Shown here piece after piece: positions 1 through 10,449 of a stretch of DNA of 64,000 bases. The notes below the pieces were generated by a model that saw only the letters and a program-made list of their open reading frames with translations, was not told where the DNA came from and ran no database searches. How positions within the stretch are numbered: the first letter of the stretch is position 1; every line of letters starts with the position of its first letter. A program made the position numbers and the translations under genes. Origin of the DNA: Smallanthus sonchifolius (lineage: Eukaryota; Streptophyta; Magnoliopsida; Asterales; Asteraceae); the NCBI GenBank assembly GCA_023525975.1, contig JAKNSE010000030.1, positions 2,271,001 through 2,335,000 on the forward strand, written 5' to 3'.

Positions 1-299
1 ACGGTATCAACAAATTGAAGATGCAAAAAGGAAACGAGCAATACAAATAATAGAATCATATGATTTGCCAAAGAAAATTTTTTATCAAAAAAGAAAAAAA
101 GGAAGACAAGAGAAAAACGAAAATAAGAAACAAAAGATTGAGACATCACAAGAGGATTGAAAATGCTAAGCAGTGTATAAGGTTTTTTTTTTTTTTTTTT
201 TTTTTGGAAGAAATTCACAACTATGATGAAATAGGTGGATACAAGAGCGTATCAAGAAATAAAGTACGGAGTATGGTAGCCAAAGAGTCAGGTTACAAT
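1..299. other. Unassigned AT-rich sequence
   Basis: No gene is supported here. The most visible feature is a run of about 23 T residues at 183-205. The open frame across it is rich in Lys/Arg and Phe because of A/T runs, with no family resemblance. It may be the upstream part of the LTR-like sequence that follows. Confidence 0.4.
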
Positions 300-677
300 T
301 ATTGGGTTTAATCGAGTTGGGTTTCGGGTCATGGGTTCACGAATTTCGGGTTATGGATGCGGGTCAAGTAAATGAAATCTTCCGGGAAAAGTTTGTTAAT
401 TATTCACGTGGGTTTTTTTTCTTAGGAGTAAAAGAGTGGGTAACATGGGTCATGATGCTGATTTTTAGCATCTTAATTTCCGCTTGTTTTACGTTTTATT
501 TGTTGCATGTATTAGGTTGTTTAAATAGAGGATTATGTTTGTTTTGTTTTAGAGCAGCAGTAGCATTTTCCTTTCAATTGTAATTCTCGTTTCTTTACAA
601 TCAATGAAATAGTGTCGATCATGAGTTGTGATCAAAATCAATTTGTCAGTCTTTAATTGTCCCTTTGATCACCAACA
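300..677 (+). repeat. Copia-like LTR remnant (5' LTR end)
   Basis: The segment ends in CAACA at 677. Three bases on, at 680-691, is a primer-binding-type sequence (TGGTATTAGAGC, one change from the copia consensus TGGTATCAGAGC). A TATA-like TTTAAATAGA lies at 520-529. This is the usual order of U3, TATA, R-U5 and PBS in plant copia elements. The left border is not visible; 300 is a guess. Confidence 0.5.
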
Positions 678-703
678 ATTGGTATTAGAGCAGAGATCGA
701 GAG

Positions 704-1160
704 GCAAGACTTCAAACTCTAATGGGAAAGTTTGAAAATCTCAAGATGAAGGATCAAGGTGTTATAGATGATTTGGGTGCGGAATATTGGATTCAAGAGG
801 CAAGACTTCAAACTCTAATGGGGAAGTTTGAAAATCTCAAGATGAAGGATCAAGGTGTTATAGATGATTTTGCTAACAAGTTTTCCGAGTATGTTTCTCG
901 AGCAGCTTCACTTGGCTCGATTATAGAAGAAACAAAATTGGTTAAGAAAAGACTTCAAACTCTAATGGGAAAGTTTGAAAATCTCAAGATGAAGGATCAA
1001 GGTATTATAGATGATTTTGCTAACAAGTTGTCCGAGTATGTTTCTCGAGCAGCCTCACTTGGCTCGATTATAGAATAAACAAAACTGGTTAAGAAATTTC
1101 TTAACAGCTTGCCTATACGTTTTATTCATATAGTGGTTTCTATAGAACTGGTTGTAGACT
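704..1160 (+). pseudogene. Copia gag (UBN2-type) fragment with internal in-frame repeats
   Basis: The translated frame starting at 722 resembles the middle of a UBN2-type copia gag protein: motifs LKMKDQGVIDDFANKFSEYV and SLGSIIEE, then LVKK. After the stop near 1078 the reading resumes with a KFLNSLP-like motif, which is typical of this family. The segment from GACTTCAAACTC onward occurs three times (708, 804, 951) at spacings of 96 and 147 bases, both multiples of three, so the frame is kept. There is no zinc knuckle, protease or pol. It is a dead or gag-only remnant behind the primer-binding site at 680. Confidence 0.6.
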
Positions 1161-1185
1161 TGAAGACCACCAGTTATGATGATGG

Positions 1186-1265
1186 TATGGGCCGAGGTGG
1201 AGGTTGGGGGTCCATTTAATTATAGTTTATGTAAACTGATTATTATATGGTGTAATTGTATATCT
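1186..1265 (+). repeat. Left part of an older LTR-like sequence, interrupted
   Basis: A purine-rich stretch at about 1190-1210 is followed by AT-rich sequence that stops at the copia insertion. Removing 1266-6128 plus one copy of the TATCT duplication joins it to 6129-6210, which looks like the end of a copia LTR. It is probably the 3' LTR of the older element. Confidence 0.45.
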
Positions 1266-1589
1266 TGTTAGACTACCAAGTGCATATCAAACGAAGAACA
1301 CTCAAGAATTGAACAACTTGTTCGACTATATATTTCTGAATGAATTAAAAACGAAACATTACAATGCCTTATATAGGCTAATGACTTTACCTTCAAGCTA
1401 AAGCTATCCCTAGCCAAATCAAATTCAAATTCCTAACTATTCGAGAAACAAACTGCATACTAATCTAAACAAATTAAATAGATAAATGCAACTTTACTTA
1501 AACACCCCTTGAACTTTTAGTGATCTCCTCCTTCCTCCCCTTGAGATCAAACTGTACCACCCTTTAGCTAATATTGATTACTCGCAATA
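1266..1589 (-). repeat. 3' LTR of the copia element
   Basis: The 324 bp direct repeat matches 5805-6128 with four visible substitutions: an A/C in the TATATATT stretch, G/A in CCCTAGCC, C/A in GCATACTA and T/C in AAACTGTA. The purine tract follows at 1590-1604. Confidence 0.95.
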
Positions 1590-4500
1590 CTCCCTCTCAA
1601 TGTTAGCTATCTTCATGTTCATATCGTTGCAGAATCCAACTATCTTTATACTTGATAAACTCTTGGTGAACACATCCGCTACTTGTTGTTGAGTGTCAAT
1701 ATACTTCAAGTCTATCTCTCCCTCTAGCACCTTCTCTCTTATAAAATGGTAGTGAACCTCAATGTGCTTTGACCTTGCGTGAAACATTGGATTATTTTTC
1801 AAATGAATCGAAGAGATATTATCACAGTATAGTACTACTTTTTCTTCAATATATTGCTTCAATTCTTTGATTAACAACTTGAGCCATACCACTTCTTGGG
1901 CTGCCATTGCAGCTGATCTATACTCAGCTTCGGTAGTCGATAGTGACACCGTAGGCTGCCTTTTACTACACCAAACAACTGCTCCTTGTCCCAACATAAA
2001 GACATACCCAGTTGTAGACCTCCTTGTATCAAGATCTCCGGCGTAATCTGCATCGCAGTACCCAACAAGTTCAAGCTTCTTTCCTGTATTGAACTTGATA
2101 CCATATCCGAGAGTAGCCTTCACATATTGCAGCAGTCTTCTTATTGCATCCAAGTGAGGCTTTCTTGGCCTTTGCATGTAACGACTAAGAACCCCAACCA
2201 TGAATGCTATATCAGGTCTGGTTAGTGTCAGGTAAATAAGACTCCCAACAATCTGTCGATACATAGTAGGGTCTTCTAGCTCTCTCCCTCTGTCGCTGCA
2301 CAACTTAACTGTGGTATCTCCTGGAGTACTTGCCGGTTTACAGTCTAACATGCCAAATTTTGTTAGCATGTCAATACTATACTTCTGTTGATGTAAGGTA
2401 ATGGCTTCTTCTTTGTATCCCAATTCCAAGCCCAAGAAATGGCTTAACTTCCCAAGATCCTTCATGTGAAATCTTACACATAAATTTTCTTTTAGTTGGC
2501 TAATACCTTCTTTATCATCCCCAGTTATTATCAAATCGTCCACATAGACCAATACCACCACCACTTTGTTTTCAACAGCTTTTGTAAATAAGCTTGCATC
2601 TGACTTTGACATCTCAAAGTCATTATGTTGAAGGAATTCACCCATCTTTCCAAACCAAGCTCTCGGAGATTATTTCAATCCATAGATAGCTTTTCTAAGC
2701 TTACACACATGGGTTGGATACGTACTGCTTACAAACCCTTGTGGCTGTTCCATATGGATTGTATGTTCTAAGTCTCCGTACAAGAATGCGTTGCTCACAT
2801 CCATTTGATGTATCATCCACTGTTTACTTGCAGCTATGGCTATCACTACCCGGACTGATGTTAGCTTTATTACTGGGCTAAAGGTGTCTTCGTAATCCAC
2901 TCCAGGTTGTTGAGAGAATCCACGGGCTACCAGTCGAGCCTTATACCTATCAATTGTTCCATCAGCCTTTCTTTTTAGTTTAAATACCTACTTACACGTG
3001 ACTGGTTTAGTGTCGGCTGGTTTAGGAACTAAGATCCATGTCTCATTACGCTGCATAGCCCTTATTTCTTCTTGCATGGCTGTGACCCATTCCCGTTTCA
3101 AACTTGCATGTTCAAAGTTTTCAGGCTCGTATTCTTCTGGTTCGGTTGTTGCTAAGTTAACCATATACTTTGGGTTTGGTTTTCTAGCCCGATTTGATCT
3201 TCTTGGTTATGTGGTTGAGCTATTGCCTCTGGTCTCATGTACACTTGATTGCCATGGCTGTCTTTGGGAGCTACCTGGTTCAGGTTGTGGGCTTTCTGGT
3301 TCCATTTGTTCCTCCACTAATTCCTTTCCATCTGCAAGGCTCAGATGTATAGTGGTTGTTTCTAACTTTTCTTTCAACTCTTCGGTGTCAGGTAAGTTTT
3401 CTTTTTCGTTTGACCACCAGGAGGAGTTTTCATCAAATACGACGTTTCTGGAGACATAGCATTTGTTCGTTATTGGTTCACAACATCTCCATCCCTTACG
3501 TTCTGGATCATACCCCGTGAAGATACATCGAATAGATTTCTTTTCCATCTTGTGTCTTAAATGGTTTGGTACAAACACATAGCACACACATCCGAATACT
3601 TTAAAATGACTTACATTCGGTTTTATCCCCAACATTTTTTCAATTGGTGTCATATAGTCTTGAGACTTTTGAGGTAACCTGTTTATCACGTAAGCAGCTG
3701 TCATCATTCCTTCTGCCCAGTACCTACCTGGTACACTCTTCCCATGTAATATACTTCTACATGTTTCTGCAAGGTGACGATTTTTCCTCTCCGAAACACC
3801 ATTTTGTTGGGGCGTGTTCGAGCAGGTCAATTGTCTTCTTATCATCTTTTCCTTCAAGTAACCGTCAAAGACTTTGGACATGTACTCACCACCATTATCT
3901 GATCGTAGGCACACAATGGGTCGGTTTGTCATACGTTCAGCTTCTGTTTTGAAGGCTTTAAACTTTTCAAAGACCTCTGACTTCTCCTTCATGAAGTCCA
4001 CCCATAGGTATCTTGAGAAGTCGTCTATGAAGGTTACCATATACTTCTTTCCCTTGATTGATTCATGTTTTACTGGTCCAAAAACATCTAAATGAACCAG
4101 TTCTAATGGTGCCTTGCTTCGGTGTTGAGAACTCTCGAAGGGGAGTTGATGTGCCTTGCCATATTGGCACCCGGCACATATAACATCTTTGTTTACTTCA
4201 AAATTGGGCAGCCCTTGTACTAGTTTCTTTTTCATCATTACTTCAAGCCGATCATATCCAACATGGCTTAGACGTGCATGCCACAAGTCTACGTTTTCGT
4301 TATGTTTTGCCTTATCGACATATGCCGACTCGGCCGATAAAACGTAAACTGTGTCATTACGTTTTCCTTGAAGTATGGGTACGGAGGGGGTTTCAAATCT
4401 TTCAAAGATTTTCACATCACTCGGACCAAATAGAACATACTTACCGGTTGAGGTGACTTGGGGTACGGAAAACAAATTCTTCTTCATCCCTGGTACGTGA

Positions 4501-5663
4501 AACACATCGTTCATGGCAAATGGCTTCTGTCCTCGTTCTGCTGGGAACCGTATTTCTCCAACATTTGCTATTTGATGCTTTGAGTCGTCCGCTATTACCA
4601 CGACGTGATTACCGGTGTACTTTCTTAGGTTGTGGAGTCTCTCTTTTTCTCCGTTCATGTGATTCGAACATCCTGAATCAATGATCCAATCACCTAAGTT
4701 ATTCTTCTTTGGTTCGGTGGTAGCAGTCAAGGCAAATTCTTCTAGGACCTGGGCTACGTCTGCCTCACAATCCCATGGTTCCTCTTCTTTGGTTGTTGCT
4801 GAGTTGCCTTCAGCTTTTGGTTGCCTGCAATCTTTCGCCATGTGGCCTCGCCACCCACAATTGTAACATTTGAATGGAAATCTTCGTTTGGTAAATTGCT
4901 TTGGTTTTCTGTCTTCGTCAGTTTCTGTTTGCTGATTCTTGCCTTTCTTATCGGCATCATACTTCTTTCCTTTATCTTGAGTTTTGTATCGATTTTGCCA
5001 TGGTTTCACTTGGTTCCTTGACTTACTCTTTTCAACATAGAGTGCCTTTTCTTCTTCGTTCTTGATTGAAACGCCGGCTAATTGTTTTGCTAGAGCCTCT
5101 TGACCTGCTAACAAGTTTTCGAATTCAGTGATGTTGGGTTGGGTTGCCCAACCTTGAATGGCTATTATGAAACTCCTATACTCAGGTTTAAGGCCATGAA
5201 TAATTATTCTTTTCATCCGTTCTTCACCGATTCTTGACTGTGTGTCAAGATCACCTATCTCCCTGCACAGGTTCTTGATTCTCCGGAAGTATTGAGATAT
5301 TGTTAATTCGCCTTGTGAAGCCGACATTAACTCACTCTCTAGCATCTGGAGTCGTGCATCATTCTTCTTTGAGAATAGTGATTCGACTGTATCCCACGCA
5401 GGTTTGGGATACTCGACATCTTGGAGATGATCAAGGATATCTTCTTCCACCGTTGTTTTGATAATGAACATGGCTCTTCCCGCTTTGACTTGCCACTTCT
5501 CGATAGCTCCGTTTATATCGTTAGTGGGTTGCCGGGTTTCATTGCCATTCGTAATCTGCCATAAGTCTTGCCCTTGAAGGTAAGACTTAATGCAGGTCAC
5601 CCATATCTTGTAATTTGTGTGATTTAGCTTCTTGATTCCTCCGACTACTTGAAATTCTGCCAT
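1578..5663 (-). pseudogene. Copia gag-pol polyprotein, three in-frame stops
   Basis: One frame runs from ATG at 5663 to a stop at 1578, 1362 codons, the usual size of a copia polyprotein. Order: gag with zinc knuckle CYNCGWRGHMAKDC; protease WIIDSGCSNHM; GAG-pre-integrase (LWHARLSHVGYDRL, then CAGCQYGKAHQLPF); integrase core with HLDVFGPV, RSDNGGEY and NTPQQNGVSERKN; reverse transcriptase with MDVSNAFLYGDL and YVDD; RNase H with CDADYAGD, STTEAEY and DVFTKS. Premature stops lie at 3209-3207 (TAA), 2990-2988 (TAG, where CKWVF is expected) and 2672-2670 (TAA, where YGLKQSPRAW is expected). The frame is the same on both sides of each, so all three look like point mutations with no indels. Separate initiation at internal ATGs could give shorter products, but no complete pol. 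Confidence 0.92.
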
Positions 5664-5789
5664 CTTCTTTAGGGTTAGTTCCTTCTTGCTTCAATCGGGT
5701 ATCTTGACTTATCTTCGACCGGATTCTTTTCAGGGAACCTCCGAACAGATGGGTGGACAACTTCGTATGAGCCTAAGATCGTCTTATGG

Positions 5790-5801
5790 GCTCTGATACC
5801 A
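5790..5801 (-). other. Primer-binding site of the copia element
   Basis: On the minus strand the sequence reads TGGTATCAGAGC, the standard initiator-tRNA-Met-type PBS of plant copia elements. It sits three bases from the LTR edge. Confidence 0.9.
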
Positions 5802-5804
5802 CTT

Positions 5805-6128
5805 TGTTAGACTACCAAGTGCATATCAAACGAAGAACACTCAAGAATTGAACAACTTGTTCGACTCTATATTTCTGAATGAATTAAAAACGAAACATTA
5901 CAATGCCTTATATAGGCTAATGACTTTACCTTCAAGCTAAAGCTATCCCTAACCAAATCAAATTCAAATTCCTAACTATTCGAGAAACAAACTGCATAAT
6001 AATCTAAACAAATTAAATAGATAAATGCAACTTTACTTAAACACCCCTTGAACTTTTAGTGATCTCCTCCTTCCTCCCCTTGAGATCAAACCGTACCACC
6101 CTTTAGCTAATATTGATTACTCGCAATA
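5805..6128 (-). repeat. 5' LTR of the copia element
   Basis: Direct repeat of 1266-1589, next to the PBS. The outer edge abuts the TATCT target duplication at 6129-6133. Confidence 0.95.
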
Positions 6129-6210
6129 TATCTTGTATTCTGTAATAAAGAATTGTTCTATCCATTTGATTTTCATCATCTAATCTCAAACAAACTCTCC
6201 ATTCCTCCAA
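6129..6210 (+). repeat. Right part of the interrupted older LTR
   Basis: This continues 1186-1265 after removal of the young copia. A TTGTATTCTGTAATAAAG stretch looks like a polyadenylation/U5 region, and the sequence ends near CTCCAACA, a plausible LTR terminus. The P450 pseudogene follows at once. Confidence 0.45.
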
Positions 6211-6273
6211 CAAAGCACATGTATAATTATACTTTACTCAGAAAACATTAAATAGATTAAAGTGTACTTCGGC

Positions 6274-7811
6274 TCAAGTGGTTCCTTTTTCCTCCCTAGA
6301 AGAGATTTGTGCTCTCAAAGGGTTTTTCATGACCACAGTGAGCTCGACCTCCTCCGAAAAATCAACATCATAACCATCAGGAACAGTCCAATCAAAATAC
6401 CAAATCGAATTAGCTACAAAATATTCCAAGTGAAACAAAGCCATATCATATCCAGGACATATCCTTCTTCCAGCACCAAAAGGCATCATCTTTATCCCTT
6501 TGCTTCCACTCATATCAAACACACCATCATTCACCAAAAACCTCTCTGGCTTGAACTCCATGGGATCATCCCAAACCTTCGGGTCCAAACCCATCTCACC
6601 CACCATGAAATTGATAGTGGCACCCTCTGGAATCATGTAACCTTCCACTTCTACCTCTTTCATGACCCTATGAGGCAGCACGAAATGGAACGGCGGGTGT
6701 CTCCTCAGCCCTTCCAAAACCACAGCCTTTAGGTACGGCATCTTCTTTATGTCCTCTTCGTTTATAACCGATTCTAGCCCTACCCCTGGCTGCGGCGGAG
6801 GAGGTGGTGGTCCGACAACTCCCACTATTTCTTCATACAGTTTTCTTTGAATGTGAGGATACTTCACAAGATTAGCCATGATCCATTGTAGAGCAGTGGA
6901 GGTGGTGTCTGTGCCACTGTTAAAGAACTCACTACACCATTTCCATTATCCTTGTAACTCAACTTTCCACCATTTCCATTATCCTCTTCTTCTTTGGGAA
7001 GCTCTAGATTCACCAATGTGTCTACATACGCCACACTTTGGTGTTTGCATTCAACCGATTCAATCCGAGACTTGATGAGTGGAATCAACACTTCTTCTTT
7101 ATCACTACACAGCTTCTCGAACTCTTTCCATCTGTTTCTAAACAATATCTTCCCCAATTTAGGGAACATACTGAGCATTGCAAAACGCCCGGAGCTAACT
7201 CTGACAAGCATATCCTTCTGTACCTTAGCGATCTCATTGATTTGACTCTCTTCAAACTTCTCTCCAAAGCACATCAAGACCAACAAACAGAACATTGCAT
7301 AGCCGATATGATCAACCACCGTGATTCCAGAAACATCATGCTGATCCTGGAGGCGACCAAAGAAAACTTGAAGCACCCATTGGCGAGCCCAGGAATATGA
7401 TTTGATGCGAGAGGGATGCATGAACTCAGAAGCAAGATTCCTGTGGAAGAGCCTCCAAGTAGGGCCGTAGGATGCTGAGGAGATGTTGCGCATTGGAAAG
7501 GATTTAGGGCGGTCGGAGAAGATTGCCCCTTTTTTAACAAGGACTTGGTGGGCTAGAGAATGGTTAGCGACGAAAATGGCTGGTCCGAAACACGTAGAAA
7601 GAGTGAAGAATGGACTGTACCTGGCCTTGAGGTTAATGAGAACTGGTTCGAGCTGTAACCGGGGGTTTGTTAAAAGTAGGAAGTTGGAGGAAAGGAAAGA
7701 TGGCCCTGGTGGGAGCTTCTTGCCGTTGCTACGGCGAAACAGTATGTATCCGATAAGGACCGTGAAGAGGGAAACGACGATGACGAATGATCTAATCTCC
7801 ATTGTCGACAA
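6274..7811 (-). pseudogene. CYP89A-like cytochrome P450, single frameshift
   Basis: It resembles the intact copy at 23756-25303 along its whole length, about 511 residues. Visible motifs: hydrophobic N-terminal anchor, KLPPGP hinge, I-helix GTDTTSTALQW, K-helix EGLRRHPP, PERF and heme loop FGAGRRICPG with the axial Cys. The first frame (7811-6864) goes wrong just before the I-helix, and the correct frame continues to the stop at 6274. Between SYK and CSEF the intact copies have 15 bases; here there are 14, and they repeat upstream sequence (18 bp direct repeat, 6935-6952 and 6968-6985). A normal protein cannot be made: the first frame ends without the I-helix or heme site. No other break is visible, so inactivation may be recent. 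The start could also be the inner ATG at 7802, since the family start is ME. Confidence 0.9.
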
Positions 7812-8269
7812 ATGAATCAGGCGGAGATGTTTTATTTATAGAGTTATTGAAAAGTTAAAATGAGGAAATGAACAAAGAGGTGTTCGTGGGAATATTTATA
7901 AAAATGGGTAAAGATGTGATGGTGCAGGCGAATTTTGTTGATTGCCGGCCCAAAGTTATGCCATTTTAGTTGTCATTAATTTCGTTACTTGTGATATAAT
8001 AGTTTTTACTATGAAATCATAAAAAGTTATGTGAAGTCGGTTGAGAGCATCTACAAAACGATGATCCAGTGGGATGATAAGAGTTGTCTCGTTGCTCGGT
8101 GGTTCGGGTTGACGACTTGAAATGATAAACCTTAATACAACATGTATATCAGTATATATTTGATGTTGTTAAAGACATCAACCTAAACTGAACACACTAA
8201 AAAAACTAACGGAACACCATTTGTCTATCTAATGAGAGTCGAATGGGTTGATTTTATTAGATAATGGTC
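7812..8269. other. Upstream region of the P450 pseudogene
   Basis: A minus-strand TATA-like motif (CTATAAATAA) lies at 7832-7841, very close to the start codon. The bases just before the ATG resemble those of the intact copy at 25303, so the promoter was duplicated with the gene. Nothing else is recognised. Confidence 0.4.
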
Positions 8270-8500
8270 ATAAACATACGGAGATTTTATAGCATTATGT
8301 ATAGTAAAGAGTTTATATTGTAAATATTCTTTTCCTTTTCTGTATTATTATAAATATTATACGTGAGCAATACCCAATCTCTAATTAGGGTTTAACATAT
8401 TCAACATGGTATCGAGTCTTTGATTTTTTTCTTCCGATCATCATCTACCGCTGCCAAGTCGTGACCATCGTTTTTTGTTCGCTGCCAACAGCAGCTGTTT
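8270..8500 (+). repeat. Copia LTR end and primer-binding site, truncated
   Basis: AT-rich LTR-type sequence ends TTCAACA at 8406, followed at 8407-8418 by TGGTATCGAGTC, close to the copia PBS. The leader fades out within about 90 bases and no gag is seen. It is a truncated 5' end. Confidence 0.5.
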
Positions 8501-8712
8501 CAAATTAACAACTCCATTTAAGTATGAAAAATCACACTCCAATATAATAGGTCAATGTCAAATTGATAAGGTTTGGAAAAATATGGTAGTAGTGATTAAA
8601 CTAGAACAAAATGAAATTTGGGATACGGTTTAATTTTATAATATGAATTGGTGAAGAAGGAGATATTACAAATCTGATTTGTGATAATCAGAGAGAGGGG
8701 GGGGAGGGGTAG

Positions 8713-9031
8713 ACAGGCGACCCCCTTACCCTGTTCTTATTCATTATCATGATCGAAGCGATGAACGTTGTCATGGAATTAGGAATCTTTCATAGGATTA
8801 ATACACCCAACAATGGGTCATGCTTATCACATCTTTTTTTTACGCAGACGGCGTGATCTTCATAGGAAATTGGTCATTCTTCAACTTCCACAATCTTACT
8901 AGAATCATGAGATGTTTCTATTTGGCGTAAGAGTTAAAAGTGAAATTCGAAAAAAGTAGAGTATTCGGGATCGGCATGGAGAAGATTCAAGTAGACAATA
9001 TTGCCAATATTGTTCACTAGGAATCGGGTAC
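8713..9031 (+). pseudogene. LINE reverse transcriptase remnant, part 1
   Basis: Conceptual translation gives the plant L1-type RT sequence: GDPLTLFLFIIMIEAMNVV, SHLFF, then after a one-base shift in a T run FYADGVIFIGNWS, NLTRIMRCFYL and SRVFGIG. The catalytic YADD is YADG here, so activity is lost. It breaks off after ESGT at the insertion of the solo LTR and resumes at 10450. In-frame stops are present. Confidence 0.75.
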
Positions 9032-9431
9032 CATCACACCCCGCCCCGGGCGTTCTGGGCGAGACACCGATTGGTATCTGCTTTGATTTCAGAGTTGTGT
9101 ATTTTGCAGCGGAAAACGTTTGTTAAAGGATCGTTGTTTCATAATCTCAACCTCGAGGGTTGGTTTTGTAATTATAAGAATCTCTTTGTGCAAACAAAGA
9201 TCTTTTATATAATACTAGTGTTTAAAATCCCCACTTGTTTGATTACAACAAAAACTGAAATCATTAAACAGTTGTCAGCATACAGGTATTTCTAGTCCAC
9301 AAGGAAGGTAAAAATACCTACGGATTGTAATCCTCAGGGCACCTAGCCTTGTATACTTTCCTGCGGTTTCTTTCTTGTGCTTAGGGCGTCAAAGTCCACT
9401 CTAGCACGAACCTGTAATAATTTTCTTTATG

Positions 9432-9474
9432 GTTGTTCCCGGGGCTATATCCGTAGCCAGACCCGGCTAACAAC
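9432..9474. other. Conserved-loop hairpin, copy 1
   Basis: Inner stem CGGGGCT (9440-9446) and AGACCCG (9459-9465), one G-A mismatch. Loop ATATCCGTAGCC. Outer stem GTTGTT (9432-9437) and AACAAC (9469-9474), with a 2/3-base internal loop. The loop is shared with the copies at 9482 and 9845. Confidence 0.7.
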
Positions 9475-9481
9475 AAAACAT

Positions 9482-9529
9482 ACATCTATCTTCGGGACTA
9501 TATCCGTAGCCAGTCCCGACAGATAATGT
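9482..9529. other. Conserved-loop hairpin, copy 2
   Basis: Inner stem CGGGACT (9493-9499) and AGTCCCG (9512-9518), perfect. Loop ATATCCGTAGCC, same as copy 1. Outer stem ACAT-c-TATC with GATAATGT, one bulged C. The outer stem sequence is unlike copy 1, yet it pairs. Confidence 0.72.
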
Positions 9530-9844
9530 TTATTTATTCCTTACCTGAAAACGTTTGAAATGAAATGTCAGGGATTAGCTGGTGAATACTTTTATGGCAC
9601 AAAAATCATTTCTCTTTAGGCAACAGCATTTGTTAAATATTTAATCACAATTTCATAAGATCATAGCAGACACACTGTTACATCCGTCAATAGCCATTGT
9701 ATACACCGGTACCATACTCGAGTGATGTGGGACCACCAGATCCACGTCTTACACCGCGTAAGAAGTATGTACCAGCCCTGCCCGAGATTCATACCCAGAG
9801 CAAGTGTATTACTTGATCCAAGCTTTACGTATACATATGGGAAC

Positions 9845-9888
9845 AGCACCCCTCGGGGTTATATCTGTAGCCAACCCCGCAAGGTGTT
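9845..9888. other. Conserved-loop hairpin, copy 3
   Basis: Inner stem CGGGGTT (9854-9860) and AACCCCG (9873-9879), perfect. Loop ATATCTGTAGCC, one base from copies 1 and 2. Outer stem AGCACC with GGTGTT, one G-T wobble. Compared with copy 2, stem positions 5 and 6 changed as pairs (A-T to G-C, C-G to T-A). Confidence 0.72.
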
Positions 9889-10242
9889 TAAGCATTAAAT
9901 TATTTAGCGCGTGCTTTGCCATTTTTGCAAATGTAAAAGGTTTGATCGTTTTTGTAAAGCGATAATAATGTATTCACCTTGATTCGTAGTTAGTTGTAAC
10001 TTAGATATGTAGCTGCTTAGATGAGTGAGACTTAGAGCTCTAACACCTTAGCTTGCACTTCTACCCATTGCTTTGGTCGCTTCGGGTGTAAACGCCTAAG
10101 TGCGGTTCTTAAGCGAGAGTCGGTCGAAATCGGGACGGCGGCTCGGAGGTCGGGCTAGTAGCTCAGAGCTCCAGACCAGTGAGGACTGTGAAAAATCGAA
10201 TTTGATTTGAGTTTGGTATGAAATGAGAGAGCGGGAGTCTTC

Positions 10243-10250
10243 TATTTATA
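10243..10250 (-). promoter_or_regulatory. TATA box of the solo LTR
   Basis: Minus-strand CCTATAAATAGAAG matches a strong plant TATA box. It lies about 200 bases inside the U3 end of the LTR, as expected for an LTR promoter reading toward 9032. Confidence 0.65.
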
Positions 10251-10267
10251 GGCTGGTTGTGGCCCCG

Positions 10268-10405
10268 TAGCGGACCGCTAGACAGACCCCTGGCAGTCCG
10301 CTAGCCTTTGATGGTTTGCATGCTTGACAAGTGTCAAGCTCTGGACAACCCACGCGCTTCCACCCCTTAGCGGACCGTGTAGCCATTCCTTGGCGGTCCG
10401 CTAAG
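10268..10405. repeat. Palindrome cluster in U3 of the solo LTR
   Basis: There are three inverted repeats within 140 bp upstream of the TATA box: TAGCGGAC/GTCCGCTA (10268-10275 with 10296-10303), GCTTGACA/TGTCAAGC (10322-10339, 2-base loop) and CTTAGCGGACCG/CGGTCCGCTAAG (10366-10377 with 10394-10405). The first and third share the core AGCGGAC. They could be factor-binding sites or structure in U3; the role is unknown. Confidence 0.6.
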
Positions 10406-10449
10406 AATCCACGTGTTGAATTGGAAACGTGATTTTGACAGGTGTTATA

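Larger units (their letters stand above)
1266..6128 (-). mobile_element. Structurally complete Ty1/copia retrotransposon
   Basis: The 4863 bp element lies on the minus strand. It has 324 bp LTRs at both ends, a 5 bp target duplication TATCT (1261-1265 and 6129-6133), a primer-binding site at 5790-5801 (minus-strand TGGTATCAGAGC) three bases inside the 5' LTR, and a purine tract at 1590-1604 beside the 3' LTR. One long gag-pol frame fills the interior in the copia order (gag, protease, integrase, RT, RNase H). By eye the LTRs differ at 4 of 324 positions, so insertion was recent. Read in element orientation the LTR begins TATTG and ends CA rather than TG...CA. It sits inside an older LTR-like sequence. 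Three in-frame stop codons make it non-autonomous as it stands. Confidence 0.95.
9032..10449 (-). mobile_element. Gypsy-type solo LTR inserted in a LINE
   Basis: The 1418 bp insertion is flanked by GGTAC on both sides (9027-9031 and 10450-10454), and the LINE reading continues across it. The minus-strand ends read TATAACACC...GTGTGATG, near the gypsy LTR pattern TGTAACACC...TGTGACA with decayed termini. A TATA box on the minus strand (10243-10250) gives the orientation. No PBS, purine tract or coding sequence is present, so this is a solo LTR left by recombination. It is rich in inverted repeats, annotated separately. The ends are inferred from the duplication, not from a second LTR copy. Confidence 0.72.

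Noticed and set aside
60..311. 83-residue frame at the left edge
   Set aside because: Contains a poly-T derived Phe run and Lys/Arg-rich low complexity; no homology signal.
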